Part shown: in pieces, positions 38,183-47,760 of the stretch
How the letters are laid out: each line of letters starts with the position of its first letter
Numbering within the stretch: position 1 is the first letter of the stretch
NCBI GenBank assembly: GCA_001247695.2
Contig: LGRX02033459.1
Coordinates: 51,041-115,040 of the forward strand
Length of the DNA stretch: 64,000 bases
Origin: Cymbomonas tetramitiformis
Lineage: Eukaryota > Chlorophyta > Pyramimonadophyceae > Pyramimonadales > Pyramimonadaceae
Reading direction: 5' to 3'
Translations under genes and position numbers: made by a program
Notes under the pieces: generated by a model
Told to the model about the DNA's origin: nothing
Database searches by the model: none
The model's input: the letters and a program-made list of their open reading frames with translations, nothing else

Positions 38183-38777
38183 ATGGGTGCTACAGAGTCT
38201 AAAACAAACACTTCAAAGAATAAAAGCAATGCGTTCAATATGAATTCTGCAAATTCATTCGATGCCTTTATAAGAATTGTTTTTGAAAATTATTCCAAAA
38301 TACCGAGGGCTAATTTGAAAGGAAGAAATTCCAACAAATATTTTAAAATGCTGGGTGAAATCAAACTTTTAGGTTTGATTGAATACATGACCAAACTTCG
38401 AACCACTAAAGAAAAAAAAACAATTACAGCTATGCGAATTATATGTACGAAGACAAATCGAAGTTGCAAATGGTATCCAGAATGAAGATTTGAAACTCAA
38501 GATTCAAAGAATCAAAAAACAGTTTGATGATCTTATCGCAAAACAACAAATATTTAATGAATTTTTCAAAGATCATTATTCTCAATTCAATCAATACTTA
38601 AATGCAGCAGCATCTGCATTGTCAATGCTTGAAAAACCATCGAAGACTGATTACATGAAATTCCGCGTCAAGAAAGCGGCCGAATTGGTAAAAAGAAGAA
38701 AGAAAGCAAATATGACGGTTCAGAGAGTCAAAAATGGTCCGGTGAAATCTAATAATGTTAAAAAAGTAAATATGTAA
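38183..38777 (+). pseudogene. Protein with N-myristoylation-type start, frameshift in an A9 run
   Basis: The first frame starts MGATESKT, which fits an N-myristoylation signal (MGxxxS/T), and runs ~78 codons to KEKK. At the A9 tract 38412-38420 the plausible coding frame switches; the second frame, open to 38777, is Lys/Gln-rich and helical (LKIQRIKKQFDDLIAKQQ) and ends basic. Together they would make ~195 aa. Either a 1-nt assembly error in a homopolymer, a real mutation or frameshifting. Function unknown; a membrane-anchored virion or matrix-type protein is a guess. Confidence 0.6.
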
Positions 38778-38780
38778 AGT

Positions 38781-38796
38781 CACTTTAAGACACGTA
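38781..38796 (+). promoter_or_regulatory. CACTTTAAGACAC motif before 38812
   Basis: Lies ~25-30 nt upstream of the ATG at 38812 and resembles the CACTTAAAGA motif of PLE genes. Confidence 0.35.
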
Positions 38797-38811
38797 GAGG
38801 TATAAATTGCT

Positions 38812-39435
38812 ATGGATCAATTCCTAAAGAAATCAAAAAATGAGTTTGAAAATATTATTGAGAAACTTATTACCGAGTTGCCCAGATATTACGATAATAT
38901 GACCGAAAAGTCAATAAGAGACGATATTCATTCGATCCTGGGTATGAATGCAAATGAAATTAAATTATGCAAGGGTTACAATGCTCAAGGCAAAGCATGT
39001 CGTTGTCGTGTTGAAAATGATAGTGAGTATTGCGGACGTCATCGATTACAAGATCCGAGGTATGCGAAAGAAAGTTTACATGTCAAAGAACCTGAAGTAT
39101 GTTCGGGGTTCATACAAAATCATACCCGTTGTTGTTTTCCTGGTAATCATACATTTAATGGTAAAACATATTGCCAAAAACATTACAACAAAGCAAAAAC
39201 GATTAAAGATCAATTAAAACGAAGATATTGTTTACATATTGAAGAATTCGATCAATGTTGTCAAAAATTGAATGTGCATGAATATTTCTTTACATGTTCA
39301 CAACACAGAGATTTTGAAAAAAATGTCATGACAGAACTTGAGATATCGGTCGATTGTGAGACTTTTTTCAATAATTTAAAAGAAACACACACGAAACAAG
39401 AATCCAAGATTTTGAAAGATATATATCAAACTTAA
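38812..39435 (+). CDS. Cys/His-rich putative zinc protein
   Basis: 207 aa. N-terminal ~45 residues helical, then three similar Cys/His clusters: CKGYNAQGKACRCRVEND-x-x-YCGRH, CSGFIQNHTRCCFPG-to-YCQKH, and CLHIEEFDQCCQKL-to-TCSQH. Each has the form C-x(5-8)-C-x-C/CC-...-C-x2-H, suggesting a triplicated small zinc-binding module like the 'CxxxxxxGxxC...YCxxH' modules widespread in giant-virus and phytoplankton-virus proteins. Role unknown. Same orientation as its neighbours. Confidence 0.65.
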   Translation: MDQFLKKSKNEFENIIEKLITELPRYYDNMTEKSIRDDIHSILGMNANEIKLCKGYNAQGKACRCRVENDSEYCGRHRLQDPRYAKESLHVKEPEVCSGFIQNHTRCCFPGNHTFNGKTYCQKHYNKAKTIKDQLKRRYCLHIEEFDQCCQKLNVHEYFFTCSQHRDFEKNVMTELEISVDCETFFNNLKETHTKQESKILKDIYQT

Positions 39436-39444
39436 AGAATCTGT
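39429..39444 (+). promoter_or_regulatory. CTTAAAGAAT motif before 39460
   Basis: Overlaps the stop codon of the preceding gene and lies ~20-29 nt before the ATG at 39460. Matches the motif shared with PLEs. Confidence 0.4.
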
Positions 39445-39459
39445 TTATTTAATTAATAA

Positions 39460-39786
39460 ATGGACAATCTCAAATATATGTGTGTATGTTTCCGACACAA
39501 TGGAGACATGGAAGAGCATTATATTTTATCGGTAGAAGAATTGATAGGTGAATTCACAATTATAGGTGGTGAAATCGAAAATGGTTATGTACTATTAGGC
39601 AAGAGAAATGCAACTAACATTGTCAATGAATTTTTGAATACCGCTTTGTTTGAAAATTTTGAAAAAGAAGACAATATTTGTGATGATATTGTCTTGATAA
39701 AAACAGATATATACGGAGATCCTATCGATCTATACAAAAATGATATTATATATATGGTCGAGCTTCATAAAAGCTGTCAACCTTAG
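39460..39786 (+). CDS. Hypothetical 108-aa acidic protein
   Basis: MDNLKYMCVCFRHNGDMEEH..., with a beta-rich pattern (FTIIGGEIENGYVLLG) and an acidic C-terminal half. No family recognised. Its last ~40 nt overlap the 3' end of the convergent membrane-protein gene. Codon use is like the rest of the NCLDV-like block. Confidence 0.55.
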   Translation: MDNLKYMCVCFRHNGDMEEHYILSVEELIGEFTIIGGEIENGYVLLGKRNATNIVNEFLNTALFENFEKEDNICDDIVLIKTDIYGDPIDLYKNDIIYMVELHKSCQP

Positions 39787-40205
39787 TCCACACTTTGTGA
39801 TCATGGGAAGATGATCGATACTTACCAGATTGATCTAATTCATAATAGAATCTGCAATTATAATTACCCGGATATTTTCCGATGGCTTTACATTTAGACA
39901 TTCCGGGAATATCGTTTTGATGACATTTCATAAAGCATGCATCTTTGTTTGGATCGATATTATTAGAGCCCCATGTATTTCCACCGATCCTAATTTCCTT
40001 ATATTTTCCATGTAGATTTTTCCCAGTATCACTTAACCATGCACATTGTTGATGACCATCTTGATCAATCGAATCTACCGCTCTATTTTGAGTTATGTAA
40101 ACAGTATTGAATCCGCTCGTTTTTTATTCGTCGATAATCTTCTTTTCCGGTTCTTTATTACGTATAAAAACATCACGATCGCAATTAGTACCCAAGTAGT
40201 AAGTG
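39746..40205 (-). pseudogene. Membrane-anchored Cys-containing protein, frameshifted
   Basis: Minus-strand reading gives an N-terminal hydrophobic segment (VLIAIVMFLYVI) with a basic stop-transfer (KNRKRR), i.e. a type II-like anchor, but no upstream ATG. After a T/A homopolymer at about 40121-40126 the frame shifts. The ectodomain then continues with four or more Cys (CAWL, ACFMKC, SKCKAIG, NCRFYY) to a C-terminus ending ARPYI. The layout suggests a virion or cell-surface protein with disulfides. Function unknown; similar Cys patterns occur in viral membrane proteins. Confidence 0.55.
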
Positions 40206-40224
40206 TCCGACTATAGGGTACGCT

Positions 40225-40500
40225 TTTTTATCACTATAAAAACCCTATGAAAACCCTATGACATATGTCATAACCCTATGTCATATATGTCATAAGTCAT
40301 ACAAGGAAATGACAAGGGAAAATGACAAGAAAATGACAAGTAAATGACAAGAAAAATGACAAGTAAAATGACAAGAAAATGACAAGAAAATGACAAGTAA
40401 AATGACAAGGAAATATACAATAAATATACAATAAATAATTACGTAATAAATGATAAATAAATTACGTAAATAAATGTGTAACAAAATAAGATTTAAATAA
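40225..40500. repeat. ACCCTATGA and AAAATGACAAG simple repeats
   Basis: AAAACCCTATG about three times at 40235-40275, then ~10 copies of an 11-12-bp AAATGACAAG(A/T) unit at 40305-40415, then AT-rich TAATTACGTAATAAAT sequence at 40435-40470. Confidence 0.85.
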
Positions 40501-40592
40501 GTTCTAAAATAAATTTAAATAAGTTCTTAAATAAATTATATAAATGATGTATATTATTACATATATATATTATAAATTGTTCTTAAGTTATT

Positions 40593-40838
40593 TTATGGAA
40601 GTGTCAATAATCTTCTTGCAAGTTCTCTTTTAGTTAAACCTTTAACATTTATATTGTTTCGTATACACATATGTTTTAAATCATTTTTTGAGCTAAAATT
40701 TGGATTACATTGATGTATAATTTTCAAATGGCTTTTACCTATATCTCTTTCATCCAAATAATTTTCATTCATATTTTCAATAAAATCGTAATACTCTTGT
40801 TCGCGTTTATTAGGTGAAAATAATATACAATTCCTCAA
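40593..40838 (-). CDS. Small protein with SAP-like C-terminus
   Basis: 81 aa. The C-terminal ~35 residues (LKHMCIRNNINVKGLTKRELARRLL) fit the SAP pattern: L-x-x-x-C-x-x-x-x-I-x-x-x-G-x-TK-x-EL-x-x-RL. SAP helices bind AT-rich DNA. The N-terminus has an acidic EQEYYDFIENMNENYLDE. Not found in the other elements here. Position at the outer end of PLE-D suggests cargo. Confidence 0.55.
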   Translation of the reverse strand: MRNCILFSPNKREQEYYDFIENMNENYLDERDIGKSHLKIIHQCNPNFSSKNDLKHMCIRNNINVKGLTKRELARRLLTLP

Positions 40839-40864
40839 AAGAATTGTAGTGGTATTACCATTTT

Positions 40865-41254
40865 TTATAATTTGTATTCATTATGATTACGAACTCTTCT
40901 AGATATCATATTAGAATGGTAATCTTCTAACTTTTCACAAGCCTTTAGGCATACGTTGTCATTATCATTTTCATTATGGTTAATGCATCTCATATAATCT
41001 CTTGAATAATATTCTTTTTGTTTAATTAGGAATTCATCAAATACATCTTTCATTTCAAGTTTATATTTTAATTCATATATATGTTCTTGGACATCAAATG
41101 GAAGATCATTCCAAGTAGTAGTTTTTGCTTTTACTACTTCTTTACTTTTCTTTTCTTTTACCAAAAGTTCTTGTAATACTTCTTTCATTTTTTCTTTATG
41201 TTGAACTAATGGTAATAACATAAGTAAATAATCATTAGTAGTAATAGTAGTCAT
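40865..41254 (-). CDS. F-box-like / helical protein
   Basis: 129 aa. N-terminal Leu-rich helices with a charged run (LVQHKEKMKEVLQELLVKEKK), then WNDLPFDVQEHIYELKYKLEM, which resembles an F-box core (LP-x-D-x-x-x-x-I). Such motifs are common in giant-virus proteins. The C-terminus has an Asn-rich CINHNENDNDN stretch. A CACTTAAAGAG motif lies ~20-30 nt upstream of the ATG (41271-41288). Plausibly a ubiquitin-pathway adaptor; low certainty. Confidence 0.5.
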   Translation of the reverse strand: MTTITTNDYLLMLLPLVQHKEKMKEVLQELLVKEKKSKEVVKAKTTTWNDLPFDVQEHIYELKYKLEMKDVFDEFLIKQKEYYSRDYMRCINHNENDNDNVCLKACEKLEDYHSNMISRRVRNHNEYKL

Positions 41255-41270
41255 TGTTCTACCTTATGAA

Positions 41271-41288
41271 GTCTAACTCTTTAAGTGG
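41271..41288 (-). promoter_or_regulatory. CACTTAAAGAGTTAGAC promoter-like motif
   Basis: Reverse complement of GTCTAACTCTTTAAGTGG. Nearly the same as the motif before the PLE-E RING gene. Confidence 0.45.
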
Positions 41289-41319
41289 AAAATTTTCGTT
41301 ACAAAAAACATTTTCTAAT

Positions 41320-41590
41320 ATACATTCACTTATTATAAAAAAGTCTTTTGAAAATGAAAGAATCTTTTAAGAAATGTACAATAAATTTACAATAAGTAAA
41401 AATATAATATGTGAATATATATATACCATCATTCACTCATTATAAAAAAGTCTTTTGAAAATAAAAGAGTCTTTTAAGAAATGTACAATAAATTTACAAT
41501 AAGTAAAAATATATTATTAAAGTATATACAAACATTTACTCGCTCATTATAAAAAAGTCTTTTGAAAATAAAAGAGTCTTTTTTATGAAT
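41320..41590. repeat. ~106-bp direct repeat, three copies
   Basis: CATTATAAAAAAGTCTTTTGAAAAT recurs at about 41331, 41438 and 41546, each followed by AAGAATCTTTTAAGAAATG or a variant, GTACAATAAATTTACAATAAG and TA-rich DNA. Non-coding. Confidence 0.85.
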
Positions 41591-41598
41591 ACACAAAT

Positions 41599-41811
41599 TT
41601 ATATTACAAGACCAAAAGGAAAGCGAGCACCTCTTTGATTTATTGGACGATTAACAATAGGTTTTGAAACTACTTGAGGCTGAGGACTTTGTTTCATAGA
41701 TTTATTTTTGCTAGATTTCTTTGAATATCTTTTTCTAGGCTGTGTACCTTTTTTAGAATGATATTCTTTTGCACATTTCTTTAATGTTTCATTCCATTCA
41801 GCTCGCGTCAT
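41599..41811 (-). CDS. Small Lys-rich conserved PLE protein
   Basis: 70 aa, MTRAEWNETLKKCAKEYHSK at the N-terminus, identical in its first 20 residues to 6376-6594 and 52104-52322 but with a different basic tail (PRKRYSKKSSKNK) and end (ARFPFGLVI). Intact. The strong N-terminal conservation against a drifting tail implies constraint on the N-terminal helix. Confidence 0.75.
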   Translation of the reverse strand: MTRAEWNETLKKCAKEYHSKKGTQPRKRYSKKSSKNKSMKQSPQPQVVSKPIVNRPINQRGARFPFGLVI

Positions 41812-41833
41812 TTATATATTAATATATATTTTT

Positions 41834-42499
41834 TTATGGTTGATTAGCTCTACTTGCACGTTGTCCTCTTGTAAATATTTGCGGACTTGTTGCAAGTGGA
41901 CTTACTTCTACACCCATATATTCAACACCACTAATGTCATTATTATCGTCTTCTTGATTTTTCATAGCTGCATTGAATAAAGCTTGTTGAAATACAAGAT
42001 TGACAACGGTTCTTCTAGAACTACCTGACTCGCCTTGATTTTCTGGAGTATTTAATGGTGATGGTGAAATTCATATATCTTTTTGTAAACTGTTTAATCT
42101 AAAATTTAACTGATTAGTTTCTAATTCATTCAAAAATTCTTCTTCTTCTTCAAATTCAGATTCAGGTGATATAGGAGTTCTTATTGGAGTTTCTACATCA
42201 GATTCACTTAAATCTGCAAACCTTTGTAAATTGTCCGCTCTCGTATAATTTTCCGGGACAAAAACATTAACATCGTTTCGTTTTAAATTTTGAATCAAAT
42301 CAGATGGATTTATAAATGAAGTTTGTGAAATTGAATTATAAAAGTCCACAGAATTCTGAGAAGGTGCAGTCGTTGAATAATTTTTTGATGCTAAATTAGA
42401 ATACCCTTTAAAAATTGATTTATTTGATGCAGCATTTTTAAACCCTGATTCATTTAAACAATATTGTTTGACAATATCATCAGTCAAAATCTTTCTCAT
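41834..42499 (-). pseudogene. Acidic disordered PLE protein, in-frame stop
   Basis: 222 codons. The N-terminal part matches 52351-53025 (MRKILTDDIVKQYCLNESGF ...). An in-frame TGA at about 42071 follows QKDI; after it the same frame resumes with SPSPLNTPENQGESG, an acidic EDDNNDISG tract and the family's C-terminus (RGQRASRANQP). The remaining open frames are otherwise well kept, so the stop is recent. Function unknown. Confidence 0.8.
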
Positions 42500-42528
42500 A
42501 TTATATATATTATATATATTATATAAAA

Positions 42529-42726
42529 TTATCGTCTTCGTCTATTTTGTTGCCTATCGGCTGGATGAGGTGCTCTTAAAATCCTTCCAAAACGTCTTAA
42601 TTGACCACTAGCTTTGCATTGAATTTGATTTCCAAGCGGACGACCTGATGGTGCAGGGTCCTTGTACCCACAATAAATTCTATTATTAAGTCTTCGTTGA
42701 GCTTGTGTTTGATTTGCTCTTACCAT
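42529..42726 (-). CDS. Small basic PLE protein (65 aa)
   Basis: MVRANQTQAQRRLNNRIYCG..., with CGYKDPAP, the central QCKASGQLRRFGRILRAP and an Arg-rich end. Intact. Homologues: 22963-23157 (no start codon) and 53050-53247. Two conserved Cys and a strong positive charge suggest nucleic-acid binding or a DNA-condensing core protein; no family match. It sits between the acidic protein and the integrase in all elements where it is present. Confidence 0.75.
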   Translation of the reverse strand: MVRANQTQAQRRLNNRIYCGYKDPAPSGRPLGNQIQCKASGQLRRFGRILRAPHPADRQQNRRRR

Positions 42727-42761
42727 AATTATATATATATATATAATCTAATTTAAAAAAA

Positions 42762-43913
42762 TTATCGTAAATCAATTTCTGTTTCATTATCTTTATTATT
42801 TTTATTTTGACTTCGTGTTCTTTTAGAAATTCTATTGGAAGATGAAACTCCTTCTTTTTTCAAAGTTTTTTCTTTTTTATTTTGTTTAACTACTAATTCT
42901 TTTACCGTGGGCTCATTAGTCTTTTTGTTAGAAGCATTTCCTTTGACTTCTAATAATTCTCTTGGTTTATATCGTCTAGCTAAAGTCTCATTACCATCCT
43001 CAATAACATAACTTAATCCTTTTATTGATTTTACTTTATATATTTTTGTAGACCATTTTTGAGACTCTTTATCAAATGTTTTAGTTTTAATTTTAATTCT
43101 TACTTTATCTCCAGGTTTTATACCTACTTTTTCAAGAAGTTCGGTCAATTTATTTCTTTTTAATAAAATATTTCTAATTATTTTTGTATATGACATATTA
43201 TCAGGCGCGGACCTATTAATATTTTCAACATTTTGTGTGCTATTATAATTTTTAACAATAGAGTCTAAATAATCAACCCAATTTACGCTATCTTTACTTG
43301 CAGAGTTCGCTTCTAATTTTATTTTCAATGTTTTATTGAATCTTTCAATCATACCCATAGTTGAATGGTCATCAGGCTCATTTAAATAGTGTTCAATATC
43401 ATTGTCTTTTAATAACTTTTTCATAGCTTTGTTTGTAAATTCTGATCCATTATCAGTTGTCAATACATTCATTTTTGAATCTTTTATTAATTTTTTAAAA
43501 ACCGGTATAATTCCCTCAGCACTTTCAATGTTTTTATTATTTTTATCTTTGACCGTTTTTGATTTGAGTGCATATGCATAAGCCGTTCTTGTGTTTACAT
43601 TAATAGCCGTTAAAATTACAGAAAATCCTTTATTTTGTCTTTTGACATTTGGTTTAAATGCTAAATCAGCTTGAATATACTTTTTATTAGGGTCTTTACC
43701 ATAAATAGGAAACAATTCTTTTCTATTTAATTTCTTTTTTTGAGAAAATGTTTGATTAAGCTCGGTGGCTTCAATAGCTTCTTTGACTTGCTTTTCGGTA
43801 ACTTTATACCCACGAGATTTTAATTTAGTTGTAAATGATGATACACCACTCAATCCTATTTCAGGATCTAAATAAAACTTTTGTATTTCTTTTTCAGAAA
43901 TTGATTTACTCAT
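42762..43913 (-). CDS. Retroviral-type (rve) integrase, intact
   Basis: 383 aa with the DDE residues in YIQADLAF, LTTDNGSEF and GMIERFNK, and the C-terminal KPGDKVRIKIKTKTFDKESQ domain and basic tail ending IDLR. About 70% like the PLE-B/C integrases by eye, and closer to the PLE-E one, so PLE-D/E and PLE-B/C form two lineages. It follows PolB by 18 nt in the same direction. Open throughout, unlike its neighbour PolB. Confidence 0.92.
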   Translation of the reverse strand: MSKSISEKEIQKFYLDPEIGLSGVSSFTTKLKSRGYKVTEKQVKEAIEATELNQTFSQKKKLNRKELFPIYGKDPNKKYIQADLAFKPNVKRQNKGFSVILTAINVNTRTAYAYALKSKTVKDKNNKNIESAEGIIPVFKKLIKDSKMNVLTTDNGSEFTNKAMKKLLKDNDIEHYLNEPDDHSTMGMIERFNKTLKIKLEANSASKDSVNWVDYLDSIVKNYNSTQNVENINRSAPDNMSYTKIIRNILLKRNKLTELLEKVGIKPGDKVRIKIKTKTFDKESQKWSTKIYKVKSIKGLSYVIEDGNETLARRYKPRELLEVKGNASNKKTNEPTVKELVVKQNKKEKTLKKEGVSSSNRISKRTRSQNKNNKDNETEIDLR

Positions 43914-43931
43914 TGTTTAATATAATAAACC

Positions 43932-46900
43932 TTATTTATTGTCACTAACAATATCTTTGTGTCCCCAAGGTATTATATTAAATGTTTCCAACTGAATAAA
44001 ACCTTTATCATAATTAAAAGAAAATGATTTTGTTTCACTTCTTGTTTCAATTCCAAGAGCTGCATATTGTTTATCGGTAAGTGATGATTTTTTAGGCTTT
44101 CTTAAAACATCATATTTTATTTCAATTACTTTGTTTTGTTCATTTAACATCATATTTGTTATTTCATTATGATTTAGACTTTGTGAATTTTGAAAATTTA
44201 ATGAAAATCCTTTCACTTTAGTCATTGTTGTTCCATCATCAAATAATAATGAATATGATTTAGGTGCTGTGGCTACATACTCAATGCATTTTTTATATAT
44301 TTTCTTCTTATTATCATACAATTCATCAGTCAATTCACCTAAATAATATCCTAATTGTTCTTTGTAAATATGTATATTTGTTTTGTTTTCAATATAAATC
44401 ACAGAGTCCGTATCGTGATATAATACATTTTCAAATCCTACATCATCCATTAAATTGTACAATTTAATTCTTGCATAAGCGGTAGTAAAAACACCAATAA
44501 CTTCATTCACACTGAAATTTGTTTCAGCATATTCATCTAATATATTAAATCCTATGTGATATTTCACATCATCATTTACTTGTGGAATAGGTTGAATAAC
44601 AACATTATCATTTCTAGAATCTGATAAAATGTCGTATATCTCAGCATTGTTGCAATATTTATTTTGTCTTTTATTAGGTTTCAAGCAATATCTTCCCCAC
44701 AAATTATTAAGAAAAAGTTTGGCTATAGTTCTCATTCCTTCATTTTTATATATATTTTCTTTGTCTAACAATATTCCTTCTTTCTCAAAATACTTTTTTA
44801 TATACAAATTTGTATCTTCATCATTTTGTACCCACTCAGGAAAATCATTTGCCTCTTGTTTTATTTTTAAAAAAGTATTGATAAAACTTTCAAATATTTT
44901 ATAATATGTGTTTTCCCAGTGTACAACTTGATGAATTTTTTCAATCACATAGCCTTTCTTCAAAGCTAATTTTACTTCTTCGGTGCACCAAGTTCCGGTC
45001 ATTTTTGTCAATGGAAATGTAAGCTTTTCCATCTTGGATTGTCCCCGGGTCCTCAATGGTAACACAGCCATTTCCAAATCATTTGGAGGAATAATGGTAC
45101 ACTTTATAACCCCAAAAAATTGTTCTATATTTCTTATACCTAATAAGTCGATTTCATTATATATTTTTGAAGGATGTCCAAATGGAAATAAACAATATCT
45201 TAGAACCCAAGGATACAAATCTACATACCTAATTATTTCCCCTTCCTTACATTTATGGTATAATTTTTTAGGATCTGTTCTACCACCAAATAATGCATCT
45301 CTAAAATGTATTGGTACATTATACGTATTTAAAAAATCAATAACATTTTTATTGTGCTTTCGTAATTCATTAAACTTATTTTCCCAAATGTATACGACAT
45401 TGTATCCTAATTCTTTTAATTTTTCAAGCCGTTTATTTGTTTCTTCATTCAATTGAAAAAATGTTTTATTAAAGTTGTAATTCTTTCTAAACATTTTGTT
45501 TTTGTACACTTCAGGATTTCCGTGATAATAATCTCCTAAAAATTCATAAATTGTATTTGTTGCAGGGTCATAACCATCTACATATTTATGTCTTGCATTA
45601 TTTCCAAAATAGAAATTAGGAATTTTGTATTCTTTTATTAGATTTTCTATCTTATTTGTATGCTTTATATATTCTAACCATTTGTCTCCTATTTTTGATT
45701 GTTGTTTTCCTTTTGTAATATTACTCAATATTGCTATTGAATTTTCAGGCATATGTATATACCTATGAATTGTTTGAGTTAAAGATGCAATAGTCAAATA
45801 ACTTGTAGGATCAATTTCATCATTTGTTATTTCCAAAATCATTTTTCTATATTCCATCCATCCTAATCGTAAAATTCTAACATCACTTTGACAATATTCT
45901 AAAATTTCTTTTTGCATATCAAAAGTGAATTTTTCATTCCAATAATACCAATCCAAAAATTCTTTCCGGGCTTCATTTTTCATTTGATTAAAACCATAAT
46001 AATGTTTATCGGGAAGTGGACCTATATATTCTTTATTTTTTGGTGTATTAAATTTGTGCGGAAAATACCCTTTTTCTCTCCTTTCAAAGAAAATATTTTT
46101 GAAAATTTGCTAAGAGGATTTGTTAGATGTAAATAGCTGTCCATTAATGTAACATTTTGATATTTCAAATACATTATTTTACCACCATTTTGCACAATTT
46201 CGGGAATTTCATTCATTGTTGTCATTATGTATTCAACAATCAATACATAATCATATTTTGAACCATTGTGTGCAATAAAAGTAAAGTCTTTGTGTTGATT
46301 AGAAAAAAGAAATTTGCAAGCTTCTTCAATGTTGTAATGAACAAATGATTCTCCATTTGAGTATTGTGTAACACTTAAATTACATTATTGTACAACCCAA
46401 ATCAGTCATTCCGTGAATAATTATATTTCTATCAAACTTTTCCTCAAATAAATTAATGTCATCAAATCTATCATTAAATTCTAATTCTTTCATTAATTCT
46501 ATGGCTTCTTTTGTTAATCTATTTCTTTTATCTTGGTGAACATTGTGATAAATGGTTGAAGATGCATTTTCTTTATAATACATTACAAGGCAAGATTTAG
46601 CAAAACATTGTTCATCTTGAATGGTAATCACACTTTTTTTGGATTTTAATTCTAGTACCGTTTTGGGCATAGGCAAAGGAGCACCTTTTCCATTTAATTT
46701 TTTGAAATTTAATAAAGAAATTGTAATTGAATTTGCACGACCTCTATCATCTCCGCTTTGAATCATTCCATCTAATTTTTCATAAAAATCAGTTTCATTT
46801 TTTGCACTAATAAAATCAGATTCTCCATTTTGAAATGATATTCCAAATTGAAAGTGTTTAACATCTTCAGAATTTTGATCAGTTTTTTTGTTCATTAATT

Positions 46901-47318
46901 TCATCCAATATTCTAAAGGCTTTCCCAAAAAACGATTGAAATTTATTTTCATACTTATTCCGGAAATTCCACCTTTATCAACAAATTCTTTTGTCACATT
47001 TTTATTTGTAAATTGTTCTTCATATTCTTGCCTAGAAATCAATTCGGGTTTATTTTTCTTTTTGTCATTATCATTTTCATATTTTTCAATTAAATCTTGT
47101 AGTGTTTCCCTTTTATCTTTTTTAGTAAAATCATCATTAATTTTTTCTTTTTCAAATTTTGTTATTTTATTCCATTGTTCTTGAGTCAATTGTCTAGAAC
47201 TTGATGCCTTAAAATTTCCGGCCCTATAATTCTTTATCTTTTTCAAATTTGTTTTTTTTTATTGTGACATAGGTGCTTTGCCTTTATTCTTTTCATCTTT
47301 ATTCTTTTTAGGTGACAT
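43932..47318 (-). pseudogene. Family B DNA polymerase, multiply disrupted
   Basis: Pieces in order: start at 47318 (MSPKKNKDEKNKGK); in-frame TAA near 47261; a ~290-codon N-terminal piece ending CTIM at 46380; then a ~500-bp deletion relative to PLE-E that removes the Cys/His region and Exo I; a piece with FIAHNGSKYDYVLI (Exo II); a 1-nt frameshift near 46065; and a 683-codon C-terminal piece. In the latter, motif A reads YVDLYPWV: three codons (FTS) of DFTSLYP are deleted. Motif B (LFLNNLWGRY) and motif C (YHDTDS) remain. Inactive. Confidence 0.92.
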
Positions 47319-47350
47319 ATTATTATAGAACATTTTTATTATACTTATAA

Positions 47351-47371
47351 TGTAACGTAATCTTTAAGTGG
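47351..47371 (-). promoter_or_regulatory. CCACTTAAAGATTACGTTAC promoter-like motif before PolB
   Basis: Lies ~35-50 nt upstream of the PolB ATG at 47318, at the same place as CCACCTAAAGAATACGTTAC before the PLE-E PolB. The GTTAC extension is shared too. Confidence 0.45.
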
Positions 47372-47696
47372 TATTTGTTACTTTTAATTTTTCAATGAAT
47401 TTGTTTTGAATATCAAGAAGTTTGTCAAAATTTTCAGGAGACTCTTTAATTTTATTAGAAAAAATGTTTATTATTTCAATTTTGTCTATATTATGTTTTT
47501 TCAAAGTGATCATAGATACATTTTTATTTTCTATAATTCTTTGTATAGTCATTTGTTTTTGTAACTTTATTTTATGATTTTCGTAATATTTATTTTTGTC
47601 TCTTCTATTTGTGTCTAGGGGTTTTTTATAATAAACTTTTCCATTCTTTGATGTAACTTTAGTATACTTTGGATATGATTCACTAATGTTTTCCAT
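47364..47696 (-). CDS. Hypothetical ~110-aa basic PLE protein
   Basis: 110 aa, Lys/Asn/Ile-rich. The N-terminus YPKYTKVTSKNGKVYYKKPLD is conserved in the PLE-E (58513-58840) and PLE-A (5941) copies; the second half is helical (NIFSNKIKESPENFDKLLDIQNKF). Here intact, whereas the other two copies are broken. Function unknown. Upstream of PolB in the same orientation. Confidence 0.65.
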   Translation of the reverse strand: MENISESYPKYTKVTSKNGKVYYKKPLDTNRRDKNKYYENHKIKLQKQMTIQRIIENKNVSMITLKKHNIDKIEIINIFSNKIKESPENFDKLLDIQNKFIEKLKVTNTT

Positions 47697-47760
47697 TGAT
47701 ATAAAGTATAACCTATTTTTTAAATTGTTTTGAAACTCACAAAAAAATAAAAGTAAAAAT

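Larger units (their letters stand above)
34919..40210. mobile_element. NCLDV-like endogenous viral block
   Basis: AT-rich, densely packed: the C-terminus of a delta-type PolB, a methyltransferase-like fragment, a zinc ribbon, RING finger, A22-type Holliday junction resolvase, 17-residue-repeat fibre-like protein, a myristoylation-signal protein, a Cys/His-rich protein and a membrane protein. Gene ends overlap or nearly touch. PolB type differs from that of the PLEs. It appears to be a fragment of a large DNA virus genome, part of the integrate being lost. Confidence 0.7.

Noticed and set aside
40235..40275. Telomere-like ACCCTA repeats at PLE-D and PLE-E left ends
   Set aside because: Only two or three spaced copies each; more likely a terminal motif of the elements.
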